Source: an uncultured Oscillospiraceae bacterium (GTDB taxonomy: Bacteria > Bacillota > Clostridia > Oscillospirales > Ruminococcaceae). Taken from it: a DNA stretch of 21,533 nucleotides. The notes beneath the pieces are model-generated. The model saw only the letters and a list, made by a program, of their open reading frames with translations, ran no database searches and was not told where the DNA came from. Where the stretch lies: NCBI GenBank assembly GCA_900539195.1, contig UQBC01000041.1:1-21533 (forward strand), written 5' to 3'. Both the position numbers and the translations under genes were made by a program. The stretch's first letter is position 1; every line of letters begins with the position of its first letter. Of the stretch, positions 1 to 6,545 are shown in pieces.

Positions 1-170
1 TGGTGCAGGTGACGGGACTTGAACCCACACGACCTTGCGATCACTAGCACCTGAAGCTAGCGCTCTCTGTCTGCGGAACAAGTTCCGCTTCCACCAAATC
101 GAAGATTTCGTGCTGCGGAACAAGTTCCGCTACCGCCAAATCAAAGATTTGGTGCAATTCCGCTACCGCA
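1..170 (-). pseudogene. Broken tRNA-Leu copy carrying 42-bp repeats
   Basis: Positions 1-63 are identical to 223-285 of the intact tRNA-Leu below. They hold the encoded CCA end, T arm, variable arm and anticodon arm (CAG). Past the anticodon stem the D-arm and acceptor sequence does not continue. Instead there are two 42-bp repeat units (73-114, 115-156) and part of a third (157-169), so the 5' acceptor strand GCAGGTG is absent. Without it the copy cannot form an acceptor stem. It also lies beyond the terminator at 190-222, so it may be untranscribed. The window begins exactly at the CCA end, so any sequence 3' of it is unseen. An assembly chimera at the contig edge is possible. Confidence 0.7.
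73..169. repeat. 42-bp two-hairpin repeat, two units plus a partial
   Basis: Units start at 73 and 115, exactly 42 bp apart, and part of a third runs 157-169. Each unit has hairpin A, GCGGAAC-AA-GTTCCGC (73-88 and 115-130, perfect), and hairpin B, CCAAATC-GAA-GATTTGG (94-110 with one mismatch; 136-152 perfect with loop AAA). A third full unit lies at 353-394. The units diverge mostly at positions that keep the stems paired. Confidence 0.85.
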
Positions 171-189
171 TTTTTAAACGTATCAATAA

Positions 190-222
190 TAAAAAACAAG
201 CCGTATTTCTACGACTTGTTTT
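190..222 (-). terminator. Terminator of the tRNA-Leu transcript
   Basis: The 11-bp stem 210-220 / 195-205 (one G-U pair) closes a GAAA loop. On the minus strand it is followed by six Ts (196-191). It begins directly after the tRNA CCA end, so it should end the tRNA transcript. Confidence 0.85.
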
Positions 223-309
223 TGGTGCAGGTGACGGGACTTGAACCCACACGACCTTGCGATCACTAGCACCTGAAGCTAGCGCGTCTGCCAATTCCGC
301 CACACCTGC
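223..309 (-). tRNA. tRNA-Leu (anticodon CAG)
   Basis: This is a complete class II tRNA with encoded CCA (223-225). The acceptor strands GCAGGTG (309-303) and CACCTGC pair fully, followed by discriminator A. The anticodon stem CTAGC/GCTAG holds the loop TTCAGGT, which gives anticodon CAG and reads CUG leucine codons. A long variable arm and a T arm with the usual GTTCAAGTC-type loop follow. It is the only intact copy of three related copies in the first 410 bases. It is transcribed from the promoter at 445-473 and ends at the terminator at 190-222. Confidence 0.95.
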
Positions 310-340
310 GTATTTAATATGTTGACAACTTTAGGCTGGG

Positions 341-410
341 CGCTGTCTGCCTGCGGAACAAGTTCCGCTACCACCAAATCGAAGATTTGGCGCAATTCCG
401 CCACACCTGC
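341..410 (-). pseudogene. 5' half of a tRNA-Leu interrupted by one 42-bp unit
   Basis: On the minus strand, 410-393 reads the intact tRNA-Leu 5' acceptor and first D-arm strand. Exactly 42 bases then intervene, and GCAGAC of the D arm resumes (about 350-345). After that the sequence leaves tRNA-Leu, with no anticodon or T arm. It is the mirror of the copy at 1-170, which keeps the 3' part. It lies between the promoter and the intact tRNA, so it should be in the same primary transcript, ahead of the RNase P site at 309/310. Confidence 0.7.
353..394. repeat. 42-bp two-hairpin repeat, single unit
   Basis: Hairpin A is at 353-368 and hairpin B (CCAAATC-GAA-GATTTGG) at 374-390, both perfect. The unit matches those at 73-114 and 115-156. 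It separates GGCGGAATTG from GCAGAC of the tRNA-Leu D arm, which are contiguous in the intact gene. Confidence 0.85.
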
Positions 411-444
411 ATATTTAGCACATTGCCAAATTGCCAACGTTGAT

Positions 445-473
445 ATTATATCATAACCAAAAAGCAAAGTCAA
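445..473 (-). promoter_or_regulatory. Sigma-A promoter for the tRNA-Leu group
   Basis: On the minus strand, -35 TTGACT (473-468), a 17-bp spacer and -10 TATAAT (450-445) are near-perfect. The start would be near 437, upstream of the interrupted tRNA fragment and the intact tRNA. Confidence 0.85.
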
Positions 474-533
474 GTGCTTTTTTTGATTTTTTTACGCAAC
501 AGATTAGCACTCGCATTTGTTCGGCTTATTCTA

Positions 534-562
534 TTGACTTGAAACACAAAAAGGTTTATACT
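534..562 (+). promoter_or_regulatory. Sigma-A promoter for the c-di-GMP gene
   Basis: -35 TTGACT (534-539), 17-bp spacer, -10 TATACT (557-562). The start near 569 gives a leader of only about 22 nt before the GTG codon at 591. Confidence 0.75.
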
Positions 563-590
563 AAATATAATAATAAACTGCAGAAATGGG

Positions 591-3008
591 GTGGATATTA
601 TAAACAGTTCCGCACAGAAAAGCGCTCAGATACTTGTTGTTGACGATTCTGCAATAAACCGTGAAATGCTCAGCGATATGCTGAGTGATAATTACAGCAT
701 CATAGAAGCGGCAAACGGTGAAGAAGCGCTGAACATTCTCAAAGAACGCTCATACGATATAGACCTTGTACTGCTTGATATAATAATGCCTGTGATAGAC
801 GGGTTCGGTGTACTTGACGTTATGAAGCGGTATCATTGGCTTGATGATACTCCTGTAATAATGATATCAACCGAGACATCACAAAGCTACATACGCAAAG
901 CCTACGAACTGGGAGTTACCGATTATATACGAATACCGTTCGACAGCTTTGTTATTGACAAACGTGTTTCCAATACCCTTATGCTGTACCGCAAACAGAA
1001 AAAACTGCTCGGCGCACTGGAAGAACAGGTTTATGAAAACGAAAAAAACAACCGCATGATGATAAATGTTCTGGCTCACATAGTTGAGTTCAGAAACGGT
1101 GAAAGCGGTATGCACGTTCACCATATAAAACAACTGACGGCTATCCTTTTGCAGAAGCTGACAGAAAAGACCGATAAATATCACCTGACTGAAAACGATC
1201 TGCTGCTGATAAGCACTGCCTCTTCCCTGCACGATATCGGTAAAATATCTATTGATGATAAAATACTCAACAAACCCGGTAAACTGACAGCCGAAGAGTT
1301 TGAGATCATGAAAAAACACTCGGTAATCGGAGCGGAAATGTTGCACGATCTTCATAACACTCACAGCTATCCGCTTTTTGACAAAGCATATGAGATATGC
1401 CGCTGGCATCACGAAAGATATGACGGCAGAGGCTATCCTGACGGGCTCAAAGGTGAAGAGATACCGATATCCGCTCAGGTTACGGCGCTTGCAGACGTAT
1501 ACGACGCACTGACAAGCGACAGATGCTATAAAAAAGCTTACTCGCATGAAGAAGCAATGGATATGATACTTGACGGTCAGTGCGGCGCTTTCAATCCTCT
1601 GCTTCTTGAATGTCTTAAAGAAAGCGAAAATCAGATACTTGCAGAACTCTCAGACAAGCTGGACAATACGCTGGACGACAGGCTTCTCCTGCGCGCTACC
1701 GAAGAGCTCGTCGAAAACAAAATCACCTCTGAAAAGGTCAACTTAAATCCGTATCTTCCGATACTGGCAAGAGATCGCTGGAACTTTTTCTCTTCAGGTT
1801 CGGACGAGATACAATTTGAATACGATGCAGTGATTGATGTGTTAAGACTCACAACGCAAGGTGCTGCACAGCTCGGACTTCAGGAAATGACAATGCACCC
1901 GAAGGGGCTGAAAGAGAACTTCATAGGCGAAGATACCATAAACTGTATGCTCGCAATTATAAATACCGCAACTCCCGAAAGTCCTGTAGTCAATATCAAA
2001 ACTCAGCTTAAGTTAACCGGTCAGAAACGTTGGTACGAGATACGCATACGCACCTTGTGGAGCAGCGAGGAGCACCCGCAGTATACAGGTGTTCTCGGCA
2101 GAATAATTGATGTCAACGACCATGAACTTGCGATCGTTCACCCCGAATACAGACTCAGCGCAGACGAAGACGTAGAAATAAGAGAAACTATAATCAGACT
2201 TACAAATGTATTTGATGTTGTAAGACTTGTGGATATAGCTGATAACGAAGTAGTAAGATCAGGCTGTAAAGAAGGAAACGAGGAACTGATCGATGTCTGC
2301 CACGGGCAGAAATGCTATGCTATCTGGGGCAAGACGCAGCGATGCAAAAACTGTGTTTCCGCCAAAGCGTTTGAAAAACGCGGTCAAATGAGCAAGCTTG
2401 AATTTGCCGATGACAGCATATATCAGATCATATCCAAATATGTAGAGATCAATAGCAAGCCGTTTGTTCTCGAAATGATATACAAGGATAAAGACGGAGT
2501 ATTGCTGGGCGCATATGGCAAGACCGACTTTATGGATAACATAGTAAACTACAACCGGCAACTGTATCACGATGCGCTCACCGGCGTGTATAATCGCCTC
2601 TATTATGAAGAGCAGACAAAATCAATGCGTTACATAGATGCGGTTGCAATGCTCGATGCAAACGGCTTCAAAACGATCAACGACCATTACGGACACGCCG
2701 CAGGCGACTGCGTACTGAAAGCGGTGTGCGACAGTATCAGGAGTTGTATAAGAAGCAGTGATATTCTTATACGGCTAGGCGGAGATGAATTTGTGCTACT
2801 GATGACCAATATTCCCGAAAAGATATTTTATCAGAAGCTTGAAGAAATAAAACAAACTATATCCGATATAAAACTTGAAGATTATCCGGATATAAAATGC
2901 ACTGCCGCTATCGGCGGTGTTTACGGCGTACAGCCGATAGAAAAAGCGTTAGCTGAGGCAGACAGACTTATGTACATTGATAAAAATGCCTCAAAGGAGG
3001 AAAAATGA
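591..3008 (+). CDS. REC / HD-GYP / PAS / GGDEF cyclic-di-GMP turnover protein
   Basis: This 805-residue cytoplasmic protein should both make and break c-di-GMP. A response-regulator receiver (about 12-130) has acidic D18/D19 and phospho-acceptor D63, but the usual lysine before the conserved proline is I115. An HD-GYP phosphodiesterase (about 155-345) has H175, H214-D215, H243, H273-H274 and GYP 281-283. A PAS-like region spans about 395-510. A second sensor-like region (about 520-645) carries C570, C575, C585 and C588. A GGDEF cyclase (about 655-800) has DALTGVYNR, D689, intact GGDEF 730-734 and an inhibitory RxxD site R721-D724 exactly five residues upstream. No membrane segment is seen. 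The start is GTG with only a weak ribosome site; no in-frame ATG, GTG or TTG lies closely upstream, and the first internal Met (26) would cut the receiver. It overlaps the HPt gene by 4 bp. Confidence 0.93.
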   Translation: MDIINSSAQKSAQILVVDDSAINREMLSDMLSDNYSIIEAANGEEALNILKERSYDIDLVLLDIIMPVIDGFGVLDVMKRYHWLDDTPVIMISTETSQSYIRKAYELGVTDYIRIPFDSFVIDKRVSNTLMLYRKQKKLLGALEEQVYENEKNNRMMINVLAHIVEFRNGESGMHVHHIKQLTAILLQKLTEKTDKYHLTENDLLLISTASSLHDIGKISIDDKILNKPGKLTAEEFEIMKKHSVIGAEMLHDLHNTHSYPLFDKAYEICRWHHERYDGRGYPDGLKGEEIPISAQVTALADVYDALTSDRCYKKAYSHEEAMDMILDGQCGAFNPLLLECLKESENQILAELSDKLDNTLDDRLLLRATEELVENKITSEKVNLNPYLPILARDRWNFFSSGSDEIQFEYDAVIDVLRLTTQGAAQLGLQEMTMHPKGLKENFIGEDTINCMLAIINTATPESPVVNIKTQLKLTGQKRWYEIRIRTLWSSEEHPQYTGVLGRIIDVNDHELAIVHPEYRLSADEDVEIRETIIRLTNVFDVVRLVDIADNEVVRSGCKEGNEELIDVCHGQKCYAIWGKTQRCKNCVSAKAFEKRGQMSKLEFADDSIYQIISKYVEINSKPFVLEMIYKDKDGVLLGAYGKTDFMDNIVNYNRQLYHDALTGVYNRLYYEEQTKSMRYIDAVAMLDANGFKTINDHYGHAAGDCVLKAVCDSIRSCIRSSDILIRLGGDEFVLLMTNIPEKIFYQKLEEIKQTISDIKLEDYPDIKCTAAIGGVYGVQPIEKALAEADRLMYIDKNASKEEK

Positions 3009-3349
3009 CACTTGAAGAATGCTACAATGCACTCGGAGGAAGCTACGCCGATGTGCTTTCAAGACTGATGAACGATAAGATGATAACGAAATATCTCGGA
3101 AAGTTCACTGAAGATACAAGCTACAACGATATTTTCGCAGCACTTGAAGCAAAAGACTATGAAACTGCTTTCCGTGCCGCTCACACTCTCAAAGGTCTTT
3201 GCCTTAACCTCGGACTTGAAAAACTGTACAAATCAGCATATGTAGTTACAGAGGCTCTGCGTGGCAAGACAGACGAAACGACACCCGCAATGTTAGAAGA
3301 ACTGAAAGCCAATTACGAAAGCTCGGTTCTCGCAATAAAACAGCTTTAA
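3005..3349 (+). CDS. HPt domain phosphotransfer protein
   Basis: This 114-residue protein is almost entirely one histidine phosphotransfer domain. The motif AAHTLKG places the phospho-accepting histidine at H60, inside a predicted four-helix bundle. HPt proteins carry phosphate between hybrid kinases and receiver domains. The start overlaps the stop of the upstream receiver/HD-GYP/GGDEF gene (ATGA, 3005-3008) behind a strong AAAGGAGG site at 2993-3000, so the two are translated from one message. The obvious inference is that it phosphorylates or dephosphorylates that receiver. No histidine kinase is in the window, so the source of phosphate must be encoded elsewhere. Confidence 0.9.
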   Translation: MTLEECYNALGGSYADVLSRLMNDKMITKYLGKFTEDTSYNDIFAALEAKDYETAFRAAHTLKGLCLNLGLEKLYKSAYVVTEALRGKTDETTPAMLEELKANYESSVLAIKQL

Positions 3350-3358
3350 TAACGGATA

Positions 3359-3393
3359 CAGCCACACTTTTATATAAGAGTGCGGCTGTTTTA
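3359..3393 (+). terminator. Terminator after the HPt gene
   Basis: CAGCCACACTTTT and AAGAGTGCGGCTG pair with one mismatch and one G-U, and are followed by TTTTA. It lies 10 bases past the HPt stop and immediately before the nadA promoter. Confidence 0.75.
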
Positions 3394-3394
3394 C

Positions 3395-3423
3395 TTGACG
3401 ATTGCCGTAAAAAAAGGTATAAT
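3395..3423 (+). promoter_or_regulatory. Sigma-A promoter for nadA
   Basis: -35 TTGACG (3395-3400), 17-bp spacer, -10 TATAAT (3418-3423). The start near 3430 gives a leader of about 127 nt. Confidence 0.85.
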
Positions 3424-3429
3424 AACTTT

Positions 3430-3556
3430 AGATATCGGCTTTTTTCTTTCGACAAATTGACCGGAGACCGCAGTGCCGGTACGATTTATGATATATAAAC
3501 ACAACAGCATTTACAAACCGGTACTATAAAATATGCTTTTAAGAAAGGTACATACA
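3430..3556 (+). promoter_or_regulatory. nadA leader, weakly structured
   Basis: ACCGG (3460-3464) can pair with CCGGT (3476-3480). A second copy of CCGGTAC (3518-3524, first at 3476-3482) could compete for the same arm. The ribosome site AAGAAAGG (3541-3547) follows. I cannot match it to a known riboswitch or to a NiaR operator. Confidence 0.35.
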
Positions 3557-4474
3557 ATGACAGTAAGAGAAATGCAGGATGAGATCCTGAGAATAAAAAA
3601 AGAAAAAGATATATGTATTCTGGCACACGCATATCAGCGCCAGGATATTCTTGATGTTGCCGATTTTGTAGGCGATTCTTTTGCGCTCAGTCAGATGGCT
3701 GCAAAGGCTCCGCAGAGCACTGTGCTTATGTGCGGCGTGCGCTTTATGGCTGAAACAGTTAAAATACTCTCACCACAGAAAAAGGTCATTTTATCTGACA
3801 GCAATGCAGGATGTCCTATGGCTGAACAGATGGACAGGGATCTCATCTCACAACTGAAAGAAAAGTACCCGGATTATAAAGTTGTGGCATACATAAACAC
3901 GACATCAGAGCTTAAAACCGTATGCGACGTATGCGTAACATCATCAAGCGCAGTAAAGATCGTAAAAAAGCTTGACAGCGACAAGATACTTTTTATACCG
4001 GACTGCAACCTCGGCGATTTTGTTCAGAAACAATGTCCCGATAAGACATTCAAGCTTGTAAGCGGCGGTTGTCCCACTCATCTGCGTATGACCGTCAAGG
4101 ATGTTGAAAAAGCTAAGGCACAGCACCCTGACGCTCTCCTGCTCGTTCATCCTGAATGTGCGCCCGCAGTAACAGCTCTCGCCGACTATGCCGGCAGCAC
4201 AACAGGCATTATGAACTATGCTAAAAAGAGCGACGCAAACGAATTCATAATCGGAACAGAAAACAGCATTGTCGAGCACTTAAGCTTTGACGAACCCGGC
4301 AAGAAGTTCTATCCTCTGTCAAAGGACTGCGTCTGTCACAATATGCACCTGACAAACCTTGCTACCGTTTACAACTGTGTATGCGGTAACGGCGGCGAGG
4401 AAATCGAGCTTGACGAAGAAATACGTCTTGGCGCAAAGCGTTGCATTGACGAAATGTTGAGGCTCGGCGACTAA
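3557..4474 (+). CDS. nadA: Quinolinate synthase NadA
   Basis: NadA condenses iminoaspartate with dihydroxyacetone phosphate to quinolinate in de novo NAD synthesis, using an oxygen-sensitive [4Fe-4S] cluster. At 305 residues it has normal length. Family motifs are present: AHAYQ near 23-27, SNAGCPMAEQ with C86, GGCPTH with C172, HPEC near 198-201, and CVCHNMHLTNL with C258/C260. C86, C172 and C258 or C260 fit the three cluster ligands. I start at ATG 3557, nine bases after an AAGAAAGG site; an in-frame ATG at 3533 has no ribosome site. It has its own promoter and stands alone: nadB and nadC, often adjacent in Firmicutes, are not in the window. No terminator directly follows. Confidence 0.95.
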   Translation: MTVREMQDEILRIKKEKDICILAHAYQRQDILDVADFVGDSFALSQMAAKAPQSTVLMCGVRFMAETVKILSPQKKVILSDSNAGCPMAEQMDRDLISQLKEKYPDYKVVAYINTTSELKTVCDVCVTSSSAVKIVKKLDSDKILFIPDCNLGDFVQKQCPDKTFKLVSGGCPTHLRMTVKDVEKAKAQHPDALLLVHPECAPAVTALADYAGSTTGIMNYAKKSDANEFIIGTENSIVEHLSFDEPGKKFYPLSKDCVCHNMHLTNLATVYNCVCGNGGEEIELDEEIRLGAKRCIDEMLRLGD

Positions 4475-4517
4475 CCGCAGTAATACTGATTATAATAACG
4501 TTGTAACATACGTCGGC

Positions 4518-4546
4518 TTGACTTTTCGGGCGGCGTGAATTATAAT
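4518..4546 (+). promoter_or_regulatory. Sigma-A promoter for the cyclophilin pair
   Basis: -35 TTGACT (4518-4523), 17-bp spacer, -10 TATAAT (4541-4546). The start would be near 4553. One arm of a 12-bp inverted repeat lies in the -35/spacer region. Confidence 0.85.
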
Positions 4547-4566
4547 AATAGAATAAGCAGAAATTT

Positions 4567-4589
4567 CCGCCCGAAAAGGCGGCGTTTTT
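4567..4589 (+). terminator. Terminator-like hairpin in the cyclophilin leader
   Basis: CCGCC (4567-4571) and GGCGG (4578-4582) enclose a six-base loop, followed by CG and five Ts (4585-4589). It lies about 14 nt after the predicted transcription start and before the gene, so it could attenuate the cyclophilin operon or end read-through from nadA. Arm 4567-4578 is also the exact reverse complement of 4522-4533. Confidence 0.55.
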
Positions 4590-4630
4590 GCAAAAGAAGA
4601 TAATTGTTCACACTTGAAAGGAATAAGAAT

Positions 4631-5497
4631 TTGAATTTTAAAAGAAAATTGGCGGCAGTGCTTGCAGGAATTATGACAGTAACAGCATTTTCGGGTTGCT
4701 CAATGCTCGGCGGTCAGAATACAAACGCACTCGGAAGCTACGACTTCTCAGAAATGAACCTTGTACAGCTTGACAAGCCTGCTGATGGTCAGGATGTTGC
4801 AATAATAGAAACCAATGTCGGCACAATAACCGCTGTATTATATGCAGAATTTGCTCCGAACACAGTCGCAAACTTCAAGAAACGCGCAGAAGAAGGTTTC
4901 TATGACGGAAAGCCGTTTTTTGCTTTACAGAAGGGCATATATGCAATAACAGGCGCTTCAAACGATGAAGGAACCGAAGGTATAACCGATGATGGCAAGT
5001 ACATTGAAAATGAATGCTCAGTGAATTTATGGCCGTTCAAAGGCTCACTTCTGGGATACAGCTCACAGCAGGGTTATTCCGACAGCCGTTTCTTCTTCAC
5101 GGGCGCTCTTGAATTAACCGAAGAAAACAAGAAGGAACTCAGAGGTTATACTAATCAGGAAACAAGCGCTCAGGTGATCCCTGAAGAGCTTATTACAGCA
5201 TTTGAAAAGAGAGGCAGCGTTCCCGGATTTGCCGGCACTTACACTGTATTCGGTCAGGTTATAAACGGTTTTGACGTACTTGATAAGATACTCTGGACAG
5301 ACTCGGACAAGTCAAACATGAAGCCTCTTGAAGAGCTTAAAATCGTCAAGGTAACACTTGACACCTACAAAGACGGTAAGTTCACGATTGAAGAACCAAC
5401 ATCAGATAAATATCTTTCAGCCGAAGAAATCGAAAAAATACAGAACGAATCCGGCGGCGCAACAAGCAGTGTTGCCGAGTCAACATCGACAAACTGA
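4631..5497 (+). CDS. Lipoprotein cyclophilin-like protein with degenerate active site
   Basis: The 288-residue product has a lipoprotein signal peptide (MNFKRK, hydrophobic core, FSGC with lipidated C23), so it should sit on the outer face of the membrane. Residues about 55-245 are a cyclophilin fold: VAIIETNVGTITAVLY, FAPNTVANF, FFFTGA and YTVFGQVINGFDVLDK. The catalytic segment is altered: aligned to its neighbour's HRVIKDFMIQGG, the essential Arg is A98, and the usual Phe and Gln positions are not conserved. Proline isomerase activity is therefore doubtful, and a binding or chaperone role is likelier. A Ser/Thr-rich tail ends it. The start is TTG 4631, eight bases after GAAAGGA; a TTG at 4604 would put extra residues before the signal peptide and lacks a ribosome site. 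The next gene follows 30 bases later. Confidence 0.85.
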   Translation: MNFKRKLAAVLAGIMTVTAFSGCSMLGGQNTNALGSYDFSEMNLVQLDKPADGQDVAIIETNVGTITAVLYAEFAPNTVANFKKRAEEGFYDGKPFFALQKGIYAITGASNDEGTEGITDDGKYIENECSVNLWPFKGSLLGYSSQQGYSDSRFFFTGALELTEENKKELRGYTNQETSAQVIPEELITAFEKRGSVPGFAGTYTVFGQVINGFDVLDKILWTDSDKSNMKPLEELKIVKVTLDTYKDGKFTIEEPTSDKYLSAEEIEKIQNESGGATSSVAESTSTN

Positions 5498-5527
5498 TAA
5501 GCGACACAGTTGAAAGGAACCGATAAA

Positions 5528-6451
5528 ATGAGGTTTAGGTTTTTATGTAAAGCAGCGGCGGCGATTACGCTCGCTACAGCTATGGTAATGGCAAGCGGTT
5601 GTAGCTCACAGGAAGAAGATAACACCGCAGAAATAACAGTCGGACCCGGCGATACTCTTGCAGAAATGACAATACAGATAGGAGAAGAAACCGGCAAGAT
5701 ACGTTTCAAGCTTTTCCCTGAAGTTGCGCCAAAGGGCGTAGATAACTTTGTAAAGCTTGCCGAAAACGGCTATTACAACGGCAAAACCATACACAGAGTT
5801 ATAAAGGACTTTATGATACAGGGTGGCTCACTCAGAGGTAACGGCACAGGCGGAACGACTGCCGATAAGACAGAAATACCGCGTGAAACAAACGACCGTA
5901 TGAGAGCTTATTACGGCGCACTCGGTTACGCCGAAAGCAGTGACGGCATCAACAGCCAGTTCTTTATAATAAACAACAAGACGCCTTTCGACATAGCAAA
6001 AACAGCCAAAAATATTTCTTCCGATCTTGACGAATATAAGGACAGGCTGACAGAAGAAGATAAAAAAACATATACAGATTATCTTGCAAAGCTCAATGCA
6101 ACTCCTGAAGATGTAAGAGCAAAATATCTTTCAAACGGCGGTGCATTCAGCATAGACGGCAACTATACAATATTTGGTCAGGCTATAGAGGGTCTTGACT
6201 TTCTTGATAAGATAAGCCAGGTTGAGGTTTCATCAGGCAATCCAATTGACGACGAGCAAGGAATTGCTTCAAAACCCGCTGTTTCGGTAATAATCAAGAA
6301 GATCGAAATCGCCACTATACCGACAATAACCGAAACCGAAGCAACGACCACTACAAGAAAAAGTATCCGTCCGTCTGCCACAACTCCGGCTCCGAGCGAT
6401 ACTACGGTAACTGAAGCTACCACATCACCCGATACCGCAAAGGTTCAATAA
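5528..6451 (+). CDS. Lipoprotein peptidyl-prolyl cis-trans isomerase, cyclophilin type
   Basis: The 307-residue product has a lipoprotein signal (MASGC, lipidated C25) and a cyclophilin domain at about 45-260. It should fold exported proteins at the outer membrane face by isomerising X-Pro bonds. The catalytic segment HRVIKDFMIQGG is intact, with R90, F95 and Q98, followed by SQFFI (143-147) and YTIFGQ (213-218). A charged helical insertion of about 60 residues (150-210) separates the last two motifs, as in some Firmicute paralogues. Residues 262-307 are a Thr/Pro-rich tail. I start at ATG 5528 after GAAAGGA; a TTG at 5510 overlaps that site. It is co-transcribed with the degenerate paralogue 30 bases upstream and ends at a strong terminator. 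Confidence 0.93.
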   Translation: MRFRFLCKAAAAITLATAMVMASGCSSQEEDNTAEITVGPGDTLAEMTIQIGEETGKIRFKLFPEVAPKGVDNFVKLAENGYYNGKTIHRVIKDFMIQGGSLRGNGTGGTTADKTEIPRETNDRMRAYYGALGYAESSDGINSQFFIINNKTPFDIAKTAKNISSDLDEYKDRLTEEDKKTYTDYLAKLNATPEDVRAKYLSNGGAFSIDGNYTIFGQAIEGLDFLDKISQVEVSSGNPIDDEQGIASKPAVSVIIKKIEIATIPTITETEATTTTRKSIRPSATTPAPSDTTVTEATTSPDTAKVQ

Positions 6452-6460
6452 CGGATCAAC

Positions 6461-6502
6461 AAAATAACCCTGCATCAGATTTGTGATGCAGGGTTATTTT
6501 TT
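6461..6502 (+). terminator. Terminator of the cyclophilin operon
   Basis: A perfect 17-bp stem (6461-6477 / 6484-6500) with a six-base loop runs into Ts. The stem starts AAAA, so it can also act on the minus strand as a back-up for the converging mscS transcript. Confidence 0.92.
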
Positions 6503-6511
6503 ATGAGATTA

Positions 6512-6541
6512 AAGGCGGAATATCTTATGACATTCCGCCTT
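6512..6541 (-). terminator. Terminator of cdaA-cdaR-mscS
   Basis: A 10-bp stem AAGGCGGAAT/ATTCCGCCTT with a ten-base loop lies just past the mscS stop on the minus strand. Only a short T run follows, so it probably works with the stronger hairpin at 6461-6502. Confidence 0.65.
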
Positions 6542-6545
6542 CTTC

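Noticed and set aside
73..394. CRISPR array
   Set aside because: The repeats are adjacent with a 42-bp period and no variable spacers, each contains two internal hairpins, and no cas gene is present.
35..473. Short open frames on both strands over the tRNA region, with a repeated peptide
   Set aside because: They are translations of tRNA and of the 42-bp repeat, which is a multiple of three and so stays open; no ribosome site and a better RNA explanation.
879..1547. 222-codon open frame on the minus strand inside the c-di-GMP gene
   Set aside because: It is antisense to a clearly conserved HD-GYP domain and has no ribosome site or recognisable motifs.
3533..3556. Earlier nadA start at 3533
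   Set aside because: No ribosome site upstream of it, while 3557 has AAGAAAGG at good spacing and starts at the usual NadA N terminus.
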